The position numbers and the translations under genes are program-made. From the NCBI GenBank assembly GCA_029207755.1, contig JARCOQ010000002.1, positions 84,780,087 to 84,844,086 on the forward strand: a DNA stretch of 64,000 nucleotides, written 5' to 3'. Of this stretch, positions 48,801 through 60,429 are shown piece by piece. Origin of the DNA: Chamaea fasciata. Lineage: Eukaryota > Chordata > Aves > Passeriformes > Sylviidae. The notes under the pieces were generated by a model. That model was given only the letters and a program-made list of their open reading frames with translations. It was not told where the DNA came from and made no database searches. Numbering within the stretch: the stretch's first letter is position 1; each line of letters starts with the position of its first letter.

Positions 48801-49600
48801 CTTAACATGTATAAGTTAAAAGGCATGAAAAAATTCTGAAGAGAGAGTAAAGTCTGAAAAATAATTGCTGAAACTGGAGCATCTATTGTCACCTCAGCTG
48901 CTGTAAGCAAAAGAAACTAGCCAAAATCTGGTGTCAAATAAGTTTGTTGGCATGCTTGTTACTGAAAAACTGTGCAGTCGTTTGACTGTGTGACTTCCAT
49001 GTTTTAGGGTTCCTAAATTCTAGAATTTATTTCAAGCATTTATATTTTTACTTAAGGTATGAATTCAAATACAATATAGAAATAAAATGGTTGTTGCTGT
49101 ACGTGTCTGCGTATTTAATTCTATAGAGCACATTATAAAATATAATACCAGAAAAATTCTGGGCTCTGGGTAAGACTACTTATAATCTGTCATGGAAAAA
49201 AATTGGCATTTAGACTTTTGTCTAGGGTGTGTTCTGTTTATTTTCAGTTGCTGTGTACACCCTGTCTTAAGATAATTATTTAGAGGTTCTAGCATAGGAA
49301 TAGAAAATTTTGCTTCTTTTCATTCTGAAGTGAAAATCTGACAATAGAATTTCATGAGCATGATGCAACATTAGGTATACTTTCAGGAAAATAAGCAATA
49401 AAATAATGGAAAAAATGTTAACTAAGATATTTTTATAGGTCCAAGATAGATACGTTACTTGTAAAAAGCATTAAATGCAAAACTCTGTTGTCAGTGTTCA
49501 TCACTTTTATGCTCCTATCTGGTGTAATGGGAAAAAGAGTCCAATGCTTCATTGTCTAGATTTCTGACACTTAGGAAATATTTTCTCTCTATTTTGACAG
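39827..49600 (+). other. TMEM131 intron 4 (9.8 kb)
   Basis: This AT-rich phase 2 intron has an A/C-rich tract at 39868-39955 and a T17 run at 40791-40807. An isolated open stretch between a good acceptor and donor lies at 46381-46604; it is judged unlikely to be a TMEM131 exon because it would break the frame. I recognise no large transposon and no other gene here. It ends ATTTTGACAG. Confidence 0.85.
40791..40807. repeat. T17 homopolymer
   Basis: Seventeen consecutive T lie in intron 4, with no adjacent repeat body recognised. Confidence 0.9.
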
Positions 49601-49724
49601 GCCAGTTGGAATGCCAAAAATGGAAAAAGTTTACCTACATAACCCTAGCTCAGAAGAAACAATTACATTAGTATCAATATCTGCTACAACATCACATTTT
49701 CATGCATCATTTTTCCAAAATAGG
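49601..49724 (+). CDS. TMEM131: TMEM131 exon 5, first PapD-like unit
   Basis: A 124-nt exon between TTTTGACAG and AATAGG|GTAAGT. It completes Gln113 and codes for residues 114-154, ending in phase 0. The peptide (PVGMPKMEKVYLHNPSSEET then ITLVSISATTSHFHASFFQN) is nearly identical to human. VYLHNPSSEETITL is the strand-turn-strand signature of PapD/MSP-like folds. In the studied protein this lumenal region takes part in binding the procollagen C-propeptide; that role is from the family. Confidence 0.98.
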
Positions 49725-50627
49725 GTAAGTTTTCTTTTACTTTCTCAAAATTAGCTTTTCTTCCTCCTCTTGAATCTGAATGGAAGCTTCTCTAAAAAAG
49801 TGACTTACTGCAATAATTACATACCTAGAAGTATTAAGATATTGCAGTTCTTTATCTCATATCAGAGTAAATTTGAACTGAGCACAGAAACACAAGAAGT
49901 CCTGAGTACGTTGGAAATGTATATTAGAGATGGTTTAACAGCAGATCTCCTTTGTTGCTGGAGTAAGTACATTTCCTCAGAGCACTTACAGAAACAGACT
50001 GTTCCTATGAATTTTCTGAATATTCTAGGTCACATCAAGTGGTTTTAGTGTGCAGTAGTCACTCCAGTGAACTTAGAGCTGTAAGTAATTGTGTTACAGG
50101 AACTTGCAGATTCAAAAGCATGGTGTCAGCAGGGTTAACTCCTAACCACATTGGTGTCAGATAGAGTCCTCTGGTTTCAGTTTTGTCTGCAGGACCTGTG
50201 GCTTTGCAAGAGCCATGTAAAGGTGAAAAAATGCCGAAAACCTGTCTATAATAAGCAACCTGTTGCATTTATGGAAGTCTTGTAGCAGTTGCATTTCTCC
50301 AGTGACCTTTGAACTGTTGGTCTAAAATACTTTTTGTGATAAGCTGAACTCAATTCAGAATTCAGTGCAAAAATTCAATTAAATATGATCCTGCATGCTA
50401 ATAGTTTAAAATTATTCCTATTTTTATTAGTTTGTGGCACATTTCATTTGTTTGAAAGTTCTACCTTTTTCTTTCCAAATCTGCAGTTGTCTTTCTAACA
50501 TCAGTATTCCACAAAAAACACATGAGGATCTTCTGCAGCACAAAAACTATTGTTCATCTGCATAATGCAATTTATTCAGTAAAGAGTTTTGCTTATCCCT
50601 CTGTTGGCTTGCTTTTATTTTTTCCAG
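49725..50627 (+). other. TMEM131 intron 5 (0.9 kb)
   Basis: This is unique AT-rich sequence with no recognised repeat. A 92-codon open frame (49770-50048) overlaps it and has no recognisable product. It ends TTTTTTCCAG. Confidence 0.9.
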
Positions 50628-50744
50628 AAAATTCTTCCAGGAGGGAATACATCCTTCGATGTAGTTTTCCTCGCAAGAGTAGTGGGAAATGTAGAGAACA
50701 CTTTATTTATTAACACTTCTAATCATGGGGTATTTACTTATCAG
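50628..50744 (+). CDS. TMEM131: TMEM131 exon 6, first PapD-like unit
   Basis: A 117-nt phase 0-0 exon (acceptor TTTTCCAG, donor TCAG|GTAAGA) codes for residues 155-193. KILPGGNTSFDVVFLARVVG and NVENTLFINTSNHGVFTYQ follow the family closely. LPGGNTSFDVVF is the "G-s--v-V-F-P" segment of ASH/PapD domains. Sequons are at N161 (NTS) and N183 (NTS), consistent with glycosylation in the ER lumen. Because its length is a multiple of three, skipping would remove strands without a frameshift. Confidence 0.98.
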
Positions 50745-51620
50745 GTAAGAGAATTACACACTTTCCAGAAAAGTGAAGTATGAATCATGCAAAGCAGTAT
50801 CTATTATGGCGTGCTTAACCATCCAAGGATACTTGCACAATAGTGGTGGGTTGTTGGTTTGGGTTTTTTTTTCCCATCAACCCTGTTGAAGAAGTTTCCA
50901 TCCCTGTTGTTAGTTGTAATACAGATACACCATTGTTAAGATCAGTAGGGCAGTACTGTAAGCCAGATCAGTGAAATTATATAGGGTTTAAAATCCTCCC
51001 ATTACCTTTTTTGCATGTGTTATTTTAGTGGCTCATTGTAGGGATCTAGCTCATCCTTTAGCTCTTTACTTATCTGATACAGTGGCAAGACAATATTATT
51101 AATTAAGCTGGCAAAAAATTACTTACTGGAGATTCAGAAAGATAATTCAGACTGATGGGAGAGACCAAAAAGTGAAAAATGAGAGAAATCCTCTTGTCAA
51201 AAGAATATAACTCTTACCATGACAATGTTTTGCAGACAACAGTAAAAATGCTTCCCAATGTGGATAGTTTCATAATGATATGATTAAAGGAACATTTCAT
51301 GTTTCATTAACCTTTAATTGTATCGATCTATCTGACACTCTGTTGCAGAGTGTCAGAAGAAAAGGTGGTTTTTTGATGGCATGTTTTTCAGCATATGTGT
51401 AAGTAAATAGTAGAAATGAGGAATAGCCTTTAGCTGCAAACTAAACCAGTTTCTTTGTTTCAGAGCTTTAGTATGATTCTGGTTTTTAAGGTTTGGTTAC
51501 AAGTATACTATAAAACTAATCAAAAAGAGTTCTTGGTGGATTGCTAAAGAGGGTGTGCATGTTAGACTCTGCAACAATTACATGCAGCTACTTAAGTTTG
51601 TGTTTCTTTTTCTCAACCAG
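50745..51620 (+). other. TMEM131 intron 6 (0.9 kb)
   Basis: This is AT-rich sequence with one notable item, a perfect 12-bp hairpin at 51331-51357. It ends TTTTTCTCAACCAG. No repeat family is recognised. Confidence 0.9.
51331..51357. repeat. Perfect 12-bp inverted repeat, 3-base loop
   Basis: TCTGACACTCTG (51331-51342) and CAGAGTGTCAGA (51346-51357) are exact reverse complements around TTG. It could form a stable hairpin in the TMEM131 pre-mRNA between exons 6 and 7. Confidence 0.9.
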
Positions 51621-51743
51621 GTGTTTGGCATTGGAGTTCCAAACCCCTATCGATTGCGCCCATTTATTGGGGCCCGAGTTCCTGTAAATAGCAGTTTCTC
51701 TCCTATAATAAATATCCATAACCCTCACAGTGAACCTCTGCAG
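51621..51743 (+). CDS. TMEM131: TMEM131 exon 7, first/second domain junction
   Basis: A 123-nt phase 0-0 exon (CAACCAG acceptor, GCAG|GTAAGC donor) codes for residues 194-234. VFGIGVPNPYRLRPFIGARV closes the first beta-sandwich unit (VFG-G-P is the last strand) and PVNSSFSPIINIHNPHSEPL opens the second, which repeats the "I-NIHNP" signature of exon 5. There is a sequon at N216 (NSS). Human TMEM131 differs at only a few positions. Confidence 0.98.
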
Positions 51744-52415
51744 GTAAGCCTGAGAGAAAAATCATTAAATGCTCATTTATGGTATTAAACTGAAATTTTG
51801 TTTATTTTAAAATAAACTTCTTAAAATTCTGTTTGAACTTCAGAGCTATTTGAGGTCATGTCTTTCATATTATAAGATTTCTTTTTCTGCTCAAATGCAA
51901 ATCAGTTCTAGACATTGTAGATTATAGTCACAGGTCTCTTAATTTCCTAAACTGAGGTTTTCCAGTGAAATTTCAGCTTTTAATATGGTTGTAATTCCTG
52001 AAAAATAAAGATTTAAACTTACTGGTAATTAGGAAGAATACTGAAGCAAGCAAACAGATCTTTTAATTCCGTGATACCTCTCAGTTTCATTCTCTCTGGT
52101 TTGCACAGCATAAGGTGGTGTTTCAGTGTACCCCAGTATGTAATCTTGGGAAAACATTCTTATGTTCAGGCAGGATTGGTGTCTTTACCTAACCAAATTC
52201 TGGTTCTTTTAAGTGATTCCCAAACAGTAAAATGCTCTAGAAAGCACATAGACTGTAGCACTAGCAAATGGCTATATCAGCATTAAAGTGAATTTTTAAG
52301 ATATTCCAGTGGTCAAATAGTCACTAACCTATGCCATTGCACATGATAATACCTGATAAGTAAACCGGATCCTTTTAAGGTTGAATGCTAACATTTTTCC
52401 TGTTATCCACCTCAG
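51744..52415 (+). other. TMEM131 intron 7 (0.7 kb)
   Basis: This is unique AT-rich sequence. It has a consensus donor, ends TTATCCACCTCAG, and holds nothing else recognised. Confidence 0.9.
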
Positions 52416-52496
52416 GTGGTAGAAGTGTATTCCAGTGGAGGTGATCTCCATTTAGAGCTTCCAACAGGTCAGCAGGGAGGTACAAGAAAGCTATGG
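52416..52496 (+). CDS. TMEM131: TMEM131 exon 8, second PapD-like unit
   Basis: An 81-nt phase 0-0 exon (CCTCAG acceptor, TGG|GTGAGT donor) codes for residues 235-261: VVEVYSSGGDLHLELPTGQQ then GGTRKLW. The segment is almost invariant across vertebrate TMEM131 and forms the middle of the second lumenal unit. Reading through the donor stays open to 52607, which is chance. Confidence 0.97.
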
Positions 52497-55069
52497 GTGA
52501 GTAGCCATGTCTTGCAGCACTCATTGTACTTGCTTGGGAGGTTTTATTTTGATATGAGCTTAGGCTTTGGGATTTTTTTACTAACTTTGTGTCTTGTCAT
52601 GCAATGATTTAAAATGCCCCATAAAAATGGAAACAATAACAGGGTCTGTTAATGTTATGGTAGTAGGAGTTGAATGAGAGGTTTAATTAAGATAAGCCAT
52701 ATGGATTGAGCTGTGCTGTTTTGAAATGTGAAGAATAAAATGATTCCCATTAGAATGAATGACAGCTACCTGAGCTTTCAGTCCTGGAGGCCTGTGAGCT
52801 GGATCTAACCCACAAGAAAAAGTGTACATGTTTTTCTCTTTAGTTTGTCAGCTAGGGGTTTTTTATTTGTCTTGGCTTTTTTTAGTGGTGCTGGGATTTT
52901 TTAACTTAAAAAGTCCTTCCTGCGAATTACTATGAATGCACACATGGGTTGAAAATGAAGCTGAACAAACATAGGGAAGATAAATCTATTATGGACTACT
53001 AAATAAAACAGCAGGATGTGTAGCTGGAGTAAATCCCTAGATCATGAGTTGAGAGTGGCTGGAAACCATTCTGGAAAATATTCCTACATGCATGCCCTGC
53101 AGCTACTCCCTACTCATCATGTCTGCTGCTAGAGACAAGGTAGTGGATTGGATGGACTTGTGGTCTGGCTCATTAGATCTGGTTTGAAGTAACACATACT
53201 GATATCTTTAAGTAAAATAAAATTTAGAAGCATCCTGAAGGTATAGTTCTTGGCTCCATGCTGTACGTCACGCCACTGGTAATGTCCAGCTAGATACAAA
53301 ACGTATTTTGCTTTTCAGTTAGAATTATTTGGGTTTTTTGATGACTGGTTTTTGGTCTAGGGGAGACCTCAGAGCCATTGGGCTCCTAAGTTTGTCTCTT
53401 GCTCAAGTGTATCATTACAGTAATGTGACAGTTATATTTGCTTTAAGGGGGTATTTCCAAGTGAGTTGCAAAGGATAATCACAGTACTTAAGTCCATTAA
53501 AATGGCAGTATTTTAGTTTTAGGTACAAATGTTGCAAGGAAATAAATATTAACACAGATCACAACATTTTTAAAAATGCACTAGGAACAGATGCTGAGTG
53601 TTAGATATTGAAATGAAATAAATATCCTAATATGTTGTCACTTTAGAAGCAATGAAATTTGACTAAATAAGATGGTCCCTTCCTAGTTGTCAGGAGAACT
53701 CAAGAGGGATGTTTTTCAGAGCATGAAGCTTTTCAGTTTCTCTTGGCCAGGTTGCCAGTTAAAGTAATGATGACTCACATGTGAAAGCTTTCAGTGTCTG
53801 GCAAGGACTAATCCTCTTGTTTCCTCTATCCATCCATTTTCATACCCACTGGTATGCATTTTCATATAACCATTGGTATTTTAAAACAATAAGGCAGCTT
53901 GTAGAAATCAAACCAGTAGGAAGAAACACACAGATACATCATTGTATTGGTTATGTCAAGAGCTGCACTGCAGTTAGAAAAAGCTTCAAAGTAGCAGAAA
54001 TTATTTGAGATACGGTGATGATACTTTGACATATGGATATACATAATTGTATAAAATTGTTCTGATGCCAAATGCTTGAATGATTGGATGGAGTAGTCTG
54101 CATATGCAGGAGTATTTTTTGATCTGACCAACTTCGGATCCCTAGCTACACATATGGAAGAGTCAGATCACATCCTTTGATACATTGATGAATGGCTGCA
54201 TTATGTTGGGTCTGTGAAAACAGAACTTGAAATTTTCTTACTTTGATATTCAACAGTTTTCAAAGAATACATCTGCAGTCATAGTGCCTTAGAAAATTTC
54301 CGGTCAAGGTTTTCATCATCTATTTAAAAACAAAAACCAAGCAACCAACCAAAAATCCAATCCTCAGACATTCTGTAATGTGATGAGAAAGACAATCTGA
54401 TGTTAGTATTTCAGCTGTACTGCTGAAGTTAGTCTTGTGCTGCAGCTCTGTACAGAAAATACAGACAGAGATGTTTTTCAAACCCTGAATGCGGGTTAGA
54501 ACTGATAGAATAGGCATGGTACAGAAACTAAAATTCATTTTGACTTTTACCTGTAAATTACACAGTGTCTAATAAACGTGGAGCTCCATAAGCTTCTGGC
54601 TGTGTGGAGTTATGCACTGTTTCAGTTTGTGTTTAGCGCTGAAACTGTATGGCTTGTGTCTGCCTTGGAGAAAAAACACTTAGAATATGCAAAGTTAATA
54701 TTTGATATTACTGTCAAAATTTTTTCTGAATATCTTTTGTTTATTGCCAGATTCTGCTAACTTAGTCTGCTGTCTTTTTATCACAAATTGAATACATAAA
54801 ACTTAAAATCATAGAATCGTTAACTTAATCAAATGGGATATGAAACTTCTCTTGCGTATACCTAGTTTTAATCAGTGTCATTTTAGATGACTGTAACTAT
54901 CCTTTATAAATTTAATGGTAATTTTAGTTTTATGAAGCCTATCTCTTCCTGCTATTGTAGCTTTTTCTCTTAACACAATTATACTCAATGCTTCTGTTGT
55001 AATTATTTGGTGTGACAGCTTTTTTTGTAGTTACTGTGCTCTCATAGATGTGCTTTGATTATTTATCAG
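52497..55069 (+). other. TMEM131 intron 8 (2.6 kb)
   Basis: This AT-rich intron has an old CR1-like fragment at 53085-53195 and a possible short CR1-tail remnant at 54808-54821 (AATCATAGAATCG). It ends GATTATTTATCAG. No other gene is seen. Confidence 0.85.
53085..53195 (+). mobile_element. Ancient CR1 3'-end fragment
   Basis: CATGTCTGCTGCTAGAGACA, then AGGTAGTGGATTGGATGGAC and TTGTGGTCTGGCTCATTAG, follow the old reptile/avian CR1 3' layout ("gctgctggagacaggatactgggctggatggacctttggtctgacccagta"). It is heavily diverged and likely predates the bird radiation. Confidence 0.5.
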
Positions 55070-55220
55070 GAAATACCTCCCTATGAAACAAAAGGAGTGA
55101 TGAGAGCCAGCTTTTCTTCAAGAGAAGCAGATAATCATACAGCCTTCATTAGAATAAAAACAAATGCCTCAGACAACACAGAAGTTATTATTCTGCCTGT
55201 TGAAGTTGAAGTTACAACAG
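55070..55220 (+). CDS. TMEM131: TMEM131 exon 9, end of second PapD-like unit
   Basis: A 151-nt exon (acceptor TTTATCAG, donor ACAG|GTTTGT) codes for residues 262-311 and the first base of codon 312. EIPPYETKGVMRASFSSREA, DNHTAFIRIKTNASDNTEVI and ILPVEVEVTT follow the family. Sequons are at N283 (NHT) and N293 (NAS). ILPVEVEV is the closing strand of the second unit. The donor is weaker than its neighbours (GTTTGT) and the next intron is only 143 bases, which fits splicing by intron definition. Confidence 0.98.
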
Positions 55221-55363
55221 GTTTGTGAAAGAGTGGTTGGGGTTTTGTTGATTTTTTGGGTTTGTTTTGTGTTTTGGTTGGGTTGGTGGTTTTTTTCAGT
55301 TATTCAAATTAATTAACTGTTAGTATAATGAGAAAATTGTTACTTTTTTTTTTTTTTTTTAAG
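55221..55363 (+). other. TMEM131 intron 9 (143 bp), C-free G/T-rich
   Basis: This is the shortest intron in the window. Its first 76 bases (55221-55296) contain no C and are rich in G runs and T. A TTTTTTCAG sequence ends at 55299 but cannot be the productive acceptor, because using it would add 64 nt and shift the frame. The acceptor that keeps the conserved frame is a T17 tract followed by AAG at 55361-55363, a less common acceptor triplet. Confidence 0.9.
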
Positions 55364-55420
55364 CACCAGGGATCTATTCGTCAACAGAAATGCTAGATTT
55401 TGGTACACTGCGAACACAAG
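55364..55420 (+). CDS. TMEM131: TMEM131 exon 10, start of third unit
   Basis: A 57-nt exon, phase 1 at both ends. It completes Ala312 and codes for residues 313-330 (PGIYSSTEMLDFGTLRTQ), leaving the first base of Asp331. EMLDFGTLRT repeats the MLDF motif of exon 4, marking the start of the third beta-sandwich unit. The donor is CAAG|GTAAAA. Frame continuity and the family match fix the unusual AAG acceptor. Confidence 0.96.
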
Positions 55421-56325
55421 GTAAAACCATTCTTCAGTTCTCAAAGTATTTATCAGGAATAGGGTGGGGAGAGGAAAGCCCAGTTACCTTTGTACTGTTC
55501 AGGGTTGCTTGTGGAATGATGCTTTTAAAAAGACAACAGCAGTTTAGAACAGCAGGTTACAATAGTGCACAGATGCAAGAGTGCTTGGAGTGTGTACAAG
55601 CAAGCAGTAAGTCCAGTAGTAGGGTTAATGTTACACAGTTGCAAATGGCTTAGTCTGAAAAGCATTTCAGTTCAATTAGTTTGTGAACTTGTGAAAATTG
55701 CTTTACTTCTGGGTAAGTCAATGATTTTCAGACACAGGGAAAAGTGAGGGTGTGCAAACTTGGTCAAATGTTTTATGACAGGATCTTTTTTAATTGCCTC
55801 TAACACATTTGGGCTTAATATTTTACACTTACATTAATTCTGTTTAGTGATAAAAAAGTATATATCAGAACATAGTAAACCAGAGGTATTTTTTGAAACT
55901 GCAAGAGGGATTTATTGCTGACAAAAACAGTATATATCTTTTGTTCAACTAAAAAAAGATAGCTTCTAAAGAGCTTTTCCATGCTTCTTCCTTAACAGGT
56001 AAAGATTTTCAAGTAAAAGTAATTTCTTCTAAACATGGTGCATCTGACAGTCATTGATTGTAGTATTTTTAGCCTGTTCACCTCTTAATATGTTAGAAAT
56101 ATGAGTGGTAAGCTGAAGCATTTATGCCTACTAATAAAAAAAAAATGCAGTTTGTGTCAGATTCTTGGGACTAGCTATTTTGACTGGCTGTTCTGTCATG
56201 TTTGTATAATTTTTTAACACTGAGCAGTGGAAGTATGTAAGAAACCAGCTAGTGTGAATGACTTTGTTTAAGATTCATATGTTAAAATAGCCTAATAGAC
56301 AGGTGTGTTTTTTGTTCTTTAACAG
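55421..56325 (+). other. TMEM131 intron 10 (0.9 kb)
   Basis: This is AT-rich unique sequence. The exon 10 frame stays open into the intron up to 55653, so intron retention would give a short truncated product rather than an immediate stop. It ends TTCTTTAACAG. Confidence 0.9.
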
Positions 56326-56387
56326 ATCTGCCAAAAATTTTAAATCTGCATTTATTAAATTCAGGAACAAAAGATGTGCCAATTACA
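56326..56387 (+). CDS. TMEM131: TMEM131 exon 11, third PapD-like unit
   Basis: A 62-nt exon (acceptor TTTAACAG, donor TTACA|GTAAGT) completes Asp331 and codes for residues 332-351: LPKILNLHLLNSGTKDVPIT. The LNLHLLNSGTKDVPI stretch is the same strand-turn-strand signature seen in exons 5 and 7. It ends in phase 0. Human has KVLNLHLLNSGTKDVPIT here. Confidence 0.97.
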
Positions 56388-57127
56388 GTAAGTTTAATTT
56401 CTTTCAGTTTGAAACTTTCTACTTGGATTTACTTTTTCTCACAAAAATTGAGCATTCACAGGTTCACTGTGTAGTGTTCAGAATTAGAAGCTAGGTGATG
56501 TGTGACCGAAAATTTAACTTAATAGCAGAGAAAATAATTTTTCTGCATGGTAAAATTAATTTGCGCCATAACCTCCTTTGAATGCTCTGAACAGCATTTT
56601 TTAGGCTGTACCTGCAATATCTGAACCTTTAGAAACTTACACTTGAGAACAGTAATTCATTGATTACTGAACTTCAGTAGTTCAGTGATTGAGAGATTAA
56701 TGCAGAGTCTGTAAGATTCTTTGTCTTCATCATACATACATCACATTTACACATCAGTGTATAAAGTGGTTGCCCAATATAATTTTTTAAGATAAGTAAA
56801 AAGTTGCTTTCAAGAGCTGCCTGTAAAATTACTCTTTTTTTTTCTTGAGCTTATCTGTTTCGTTGCTTGAAATAACAAAAAACCCTCAGACGCTTTTGGG
56901 CCCTTTGCAGTAAGACCACGGGAGCTGAATGTGAAGTGCAACTAGCTTCAGAATTCTAGCATTTGGATTTTCTACTTTCTGTTTTTATTTCAGAATTTTT
57001 GGCACTAGTCTGGTAGTCTGCCTTTGTTCATTCATACCTTTTTCCTGTGTGATTTTTCTCATTGCCCACTATTTTTCTCACTTCTTCCTTCTCCCCTTCC
57101 TGTCTTCCTTCTTTTCCAGATTTAGTT

Positions 57128-57143
57128 GTATAGCTAGCTATAC
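57128..57143. repeat. 16-bp perfect palindrome
   Basis: GTATAGCTAGCTATAC equals its own reverse complement. Confidence 0.95.
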
Positions 57144-60100
57144 CTTGTCCCAGTGCACTTCAAAAAGTGTTGAAGTGTTGAAAAGAAATGAGAGGAGCCA
57201 GAAGAATGACTGAAGGATTGGCAAAGGTTCCTTACTGAGATCTTGGAGAGCATTTCTGTGTTTATAAAGCTTGAAGCTGTAACTATGAGGAACAGTGTTT
57301 TAATAGTAGAGATCTAGCAAAATCTTAGGATACTGGAAACTGAGGCTAGATGAATTTAAACTAGAAACAGGAAACATTCTTAGTGATGAAGATAAATTTT
57401 CACAGTGACAATAGACCATTGCAGTGGTTGCTAAGCTGTTATTCACTAATAATTTTCAACACAAGAAACTTACATTATACTGCAAACAAGAGAAACTTAC
57501 AGTATAGTGCAAAAATTTTTTAATTCATTAAGGTCCTGATACTTATTGCATTAATGAGGTCAGGTGATCCTATAGGAATCATGGCTTTGTAAGCTATAGC
57601 ACAACTGCCATAGAAGGTTTTAAAAATCTGAAAGACCTGTGTATGACTTTTGCATTGAAAGGATTGGTAAATTCAGTAAATTATTTTTCTAGCTATATTT
57701 GCATGTTTGTCTTTCTTCTTAGATTTGACAGTCTGCTTGGGGTTTTGTTGTTTTGGGGTTTTTTTTAATTTTTTTAAGTGTGTACTATACTTGTTGAGTA
57801 CAATACAAATAACCATATTTTCAGACCATCAGTATCACTTCTAATACCTGATAGTGTAGTGCCTAATTCATACTCCTCCATTTAAAAAAAGACCCAAACC
57901 TATCAATTTTATTTTTTTTTTTTTAAATCTGTGGTCTTCAGACTATGTGCTATAAACCATGAAAATCAGTCAAATGGAAGACTGTCACTTGATAACCATT
58001 ATACATGTAATGACAAAACTTTTCCAGATAATTTTTTTTACTGTGTATCATAGCAGTTGATTTGGCATTTTAAAAGCCTTTGGGACTCACTTTTGCAAGG
58101 ACAAATCTACCACACAGGTCCAGACACTATGTGTTTTTCAGTGAATCACATGGCGCATTATGTCAGTTGTTCTTTTCATTAAGGGACAGCTTTGTTGGAA
58201 GTTTGTAACCTTTCTAGCTTTTGAAGCACTGTGTGAATTTCTGCTGCTGTGCCAATTAGTGAATTTCAAAGTGGAAAGCAAGAGTAAAGAATTTTTGGGA
58301 GGGACTTGGTGAATAGCGTATTTCTAGGAGAGCTTGACAAATAGACTTCTGACCCTTTAGAGCTAGGGTTTAAAAGGAGTGAGCCAGATCTGTGTGACAG
58401 ATTTCATCTTAATGTCAGAAGACAGAAGAAAAGGCCAAGGCTATCTTTAGCATATGTTTAAGCTGAGTGCTGGAGGAACTAAATATCTTCAGGTCATCAG
58501 TGTATGAGACTGCTAATACTGTTGCCAGACTTGTAGTTGTTCTGCCTTCAAGTACTTAGTCATGCTGTGGTCCAACAAACTGGTTGAAGAAAATAAGAGC
58601 AAATCATTTTCTTTTTCAAGTTTTAGAACTCCTTATAATATCTCTCTCATTTTGTAGGGTTTGTTCCATTATTAAGGAGAAAAGTGCTCATTTCATGACT
58701 GGATAAACTAGTCATGCTGCAACAATTAAGCCGTTCTGTCAAAAATCTGGTAAATGTAGATGAACACTTTGTGGAACGCTTTGTTTTATCCCTTCTCTCT
58801 GATGAAAATTTTGTGTTTTCTTAAGGCACTTTAGGCCTGTTTGACTGCTAAAAGCAAAGGGACATTTCAAAACTTGAGGTCCTGATCTTGTTTGATGCAT
58901 GAATAACCAGGAACTTCAGGACAGCCTTAGTGAAGCTGAATTGTATTCAGTTTGAAAACAAAAGTGTTTATACAAGGAAGTATTAAGTTCTGTCCCAGCT
59001 TTAGAATAGGGGTTAATTTCTCTTAGCAATCAGCAAGAAGTAGTTTTCTTCTGTGTTGTGTTTTCATCTTCACGTTTGGGTGCATGCATCTCAATATGAT
59101 CAAGGATTACAGTTTAGTAGTAGTTTGTTCCATATTCTGGATGGTTCTTTATGGAGAAAGGGAACTTTAATTAGTTAGGTGTTTCTCTGTTTAAACACAA
59201 GGCCAAGAAATTTTTGATAGTTGTGTCTGTAAAAGGGGATAAAACTGTTCCGAGGTGGTTCTGATACAAATGGAACCAGCTTTAATCTGCCACCTGTAGC
59301 CACAGGGCTTTTTTTTTCTTTGTCTATGCTAGGTGGGCAAGACAAAACTAGGTTCAGGAGCCTTCTGCCTGGTAAAGAGTATAGACAAACATGTGCCAGT
59401 CTGCCAACCCATACTCTTTAGTTTATTAGAATACATGTAGCCCAAGAGTCCTTAAACCTTCAAAATCTTTTTCAAGAACTCCTGCAAAAGCACTAAGTTT
59501 TAGCCCCTCCTTGTGTCCTTTAGAACATTGAAGGCCTTAATTTTCTGCAGCTATGCTAAATATTGAATGTGTCTTCACACAGCAGGGGCAGGAATCTTGA
59601 GTGGGTCATTCTGTGAGAGAGCCATGTGCTACTGAAGTATGTCTATTTAAAATTATTCTTCCCTACAGAAGTTGCTGTTAGGAAATTTTCTGAGAAAATT
59701 GGTGGTATTATGTTCTCGATGGAACTTGTTTTGTATGTATTATCAGGACCTGTCCTTATTTGATGATTTTTAATGCATATTTCAGGACAGGTTTTACTTG
59801 AACTTTATTTGAAATAGGTTGAAATTTGAGGAAAGTGATGTTGAAGGGATTCTTAAGGATGTTTGTTTTTTCCTTAGTTGTCTTAATTCTGTATTTCCCT
59901 TTAGAGCATGTAATCAAGCAACACATGGGAAATGTGCATTATGTAGTTCAGAAATTTTCAACAAACAGTGTAAATTCCTTCCTTAACTAAATTCACCAGG
60001 TGTAGACATTTAGAGTAAACACATGTAGGTTTGTTACTCTTGTGGTTGAAGAGATGCACCTCTGAAACCTGCCATTTTTCTGGTAACACGCTGTCCTTTT

Positions 60101-60429
60101 GAATATTTCCAATTTGATTTACTAAATGAAATCAGCATTATTTCAAATGAGTAATTAAAGAAAGCATTTTGCCAGAAAAGAGCTTCTAAAAGTGTTCACC
60201 ATCTCTGTCATCCAGAAGTTGTGAACTCTATCACAGCTTTGGTTTCATCTGCTTTAAGAGGGTTTTTTTAAAAGATGTGTCAAGATTTCAGTTTTGTAGT
60301 GTGGATCTCATTAGAAGAAAATAGAAATAGTTAATAATTGGCTCATGAAGAGAAATACCAAATACCTGCACCCCATGTGTGCAGACATGGCGGTGGACAA
60401 AGGTCAGTGCTATAAATCCAAAATACAAA

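Noticed and set aside
49770..50048. 92-codon plus-strand frame in intron 5
   Set aside because: It lies between two well-supported TMEM131 exons, has no family resemblance and no splice-site support.
55300..55420. Exon 10 starting at the upstream CAG (55299)
   Set aside because: The added 64 nt would shift the frame. The AAG acceptor at 55363 restores exactly the conserved TTAPGIYSS peptide.
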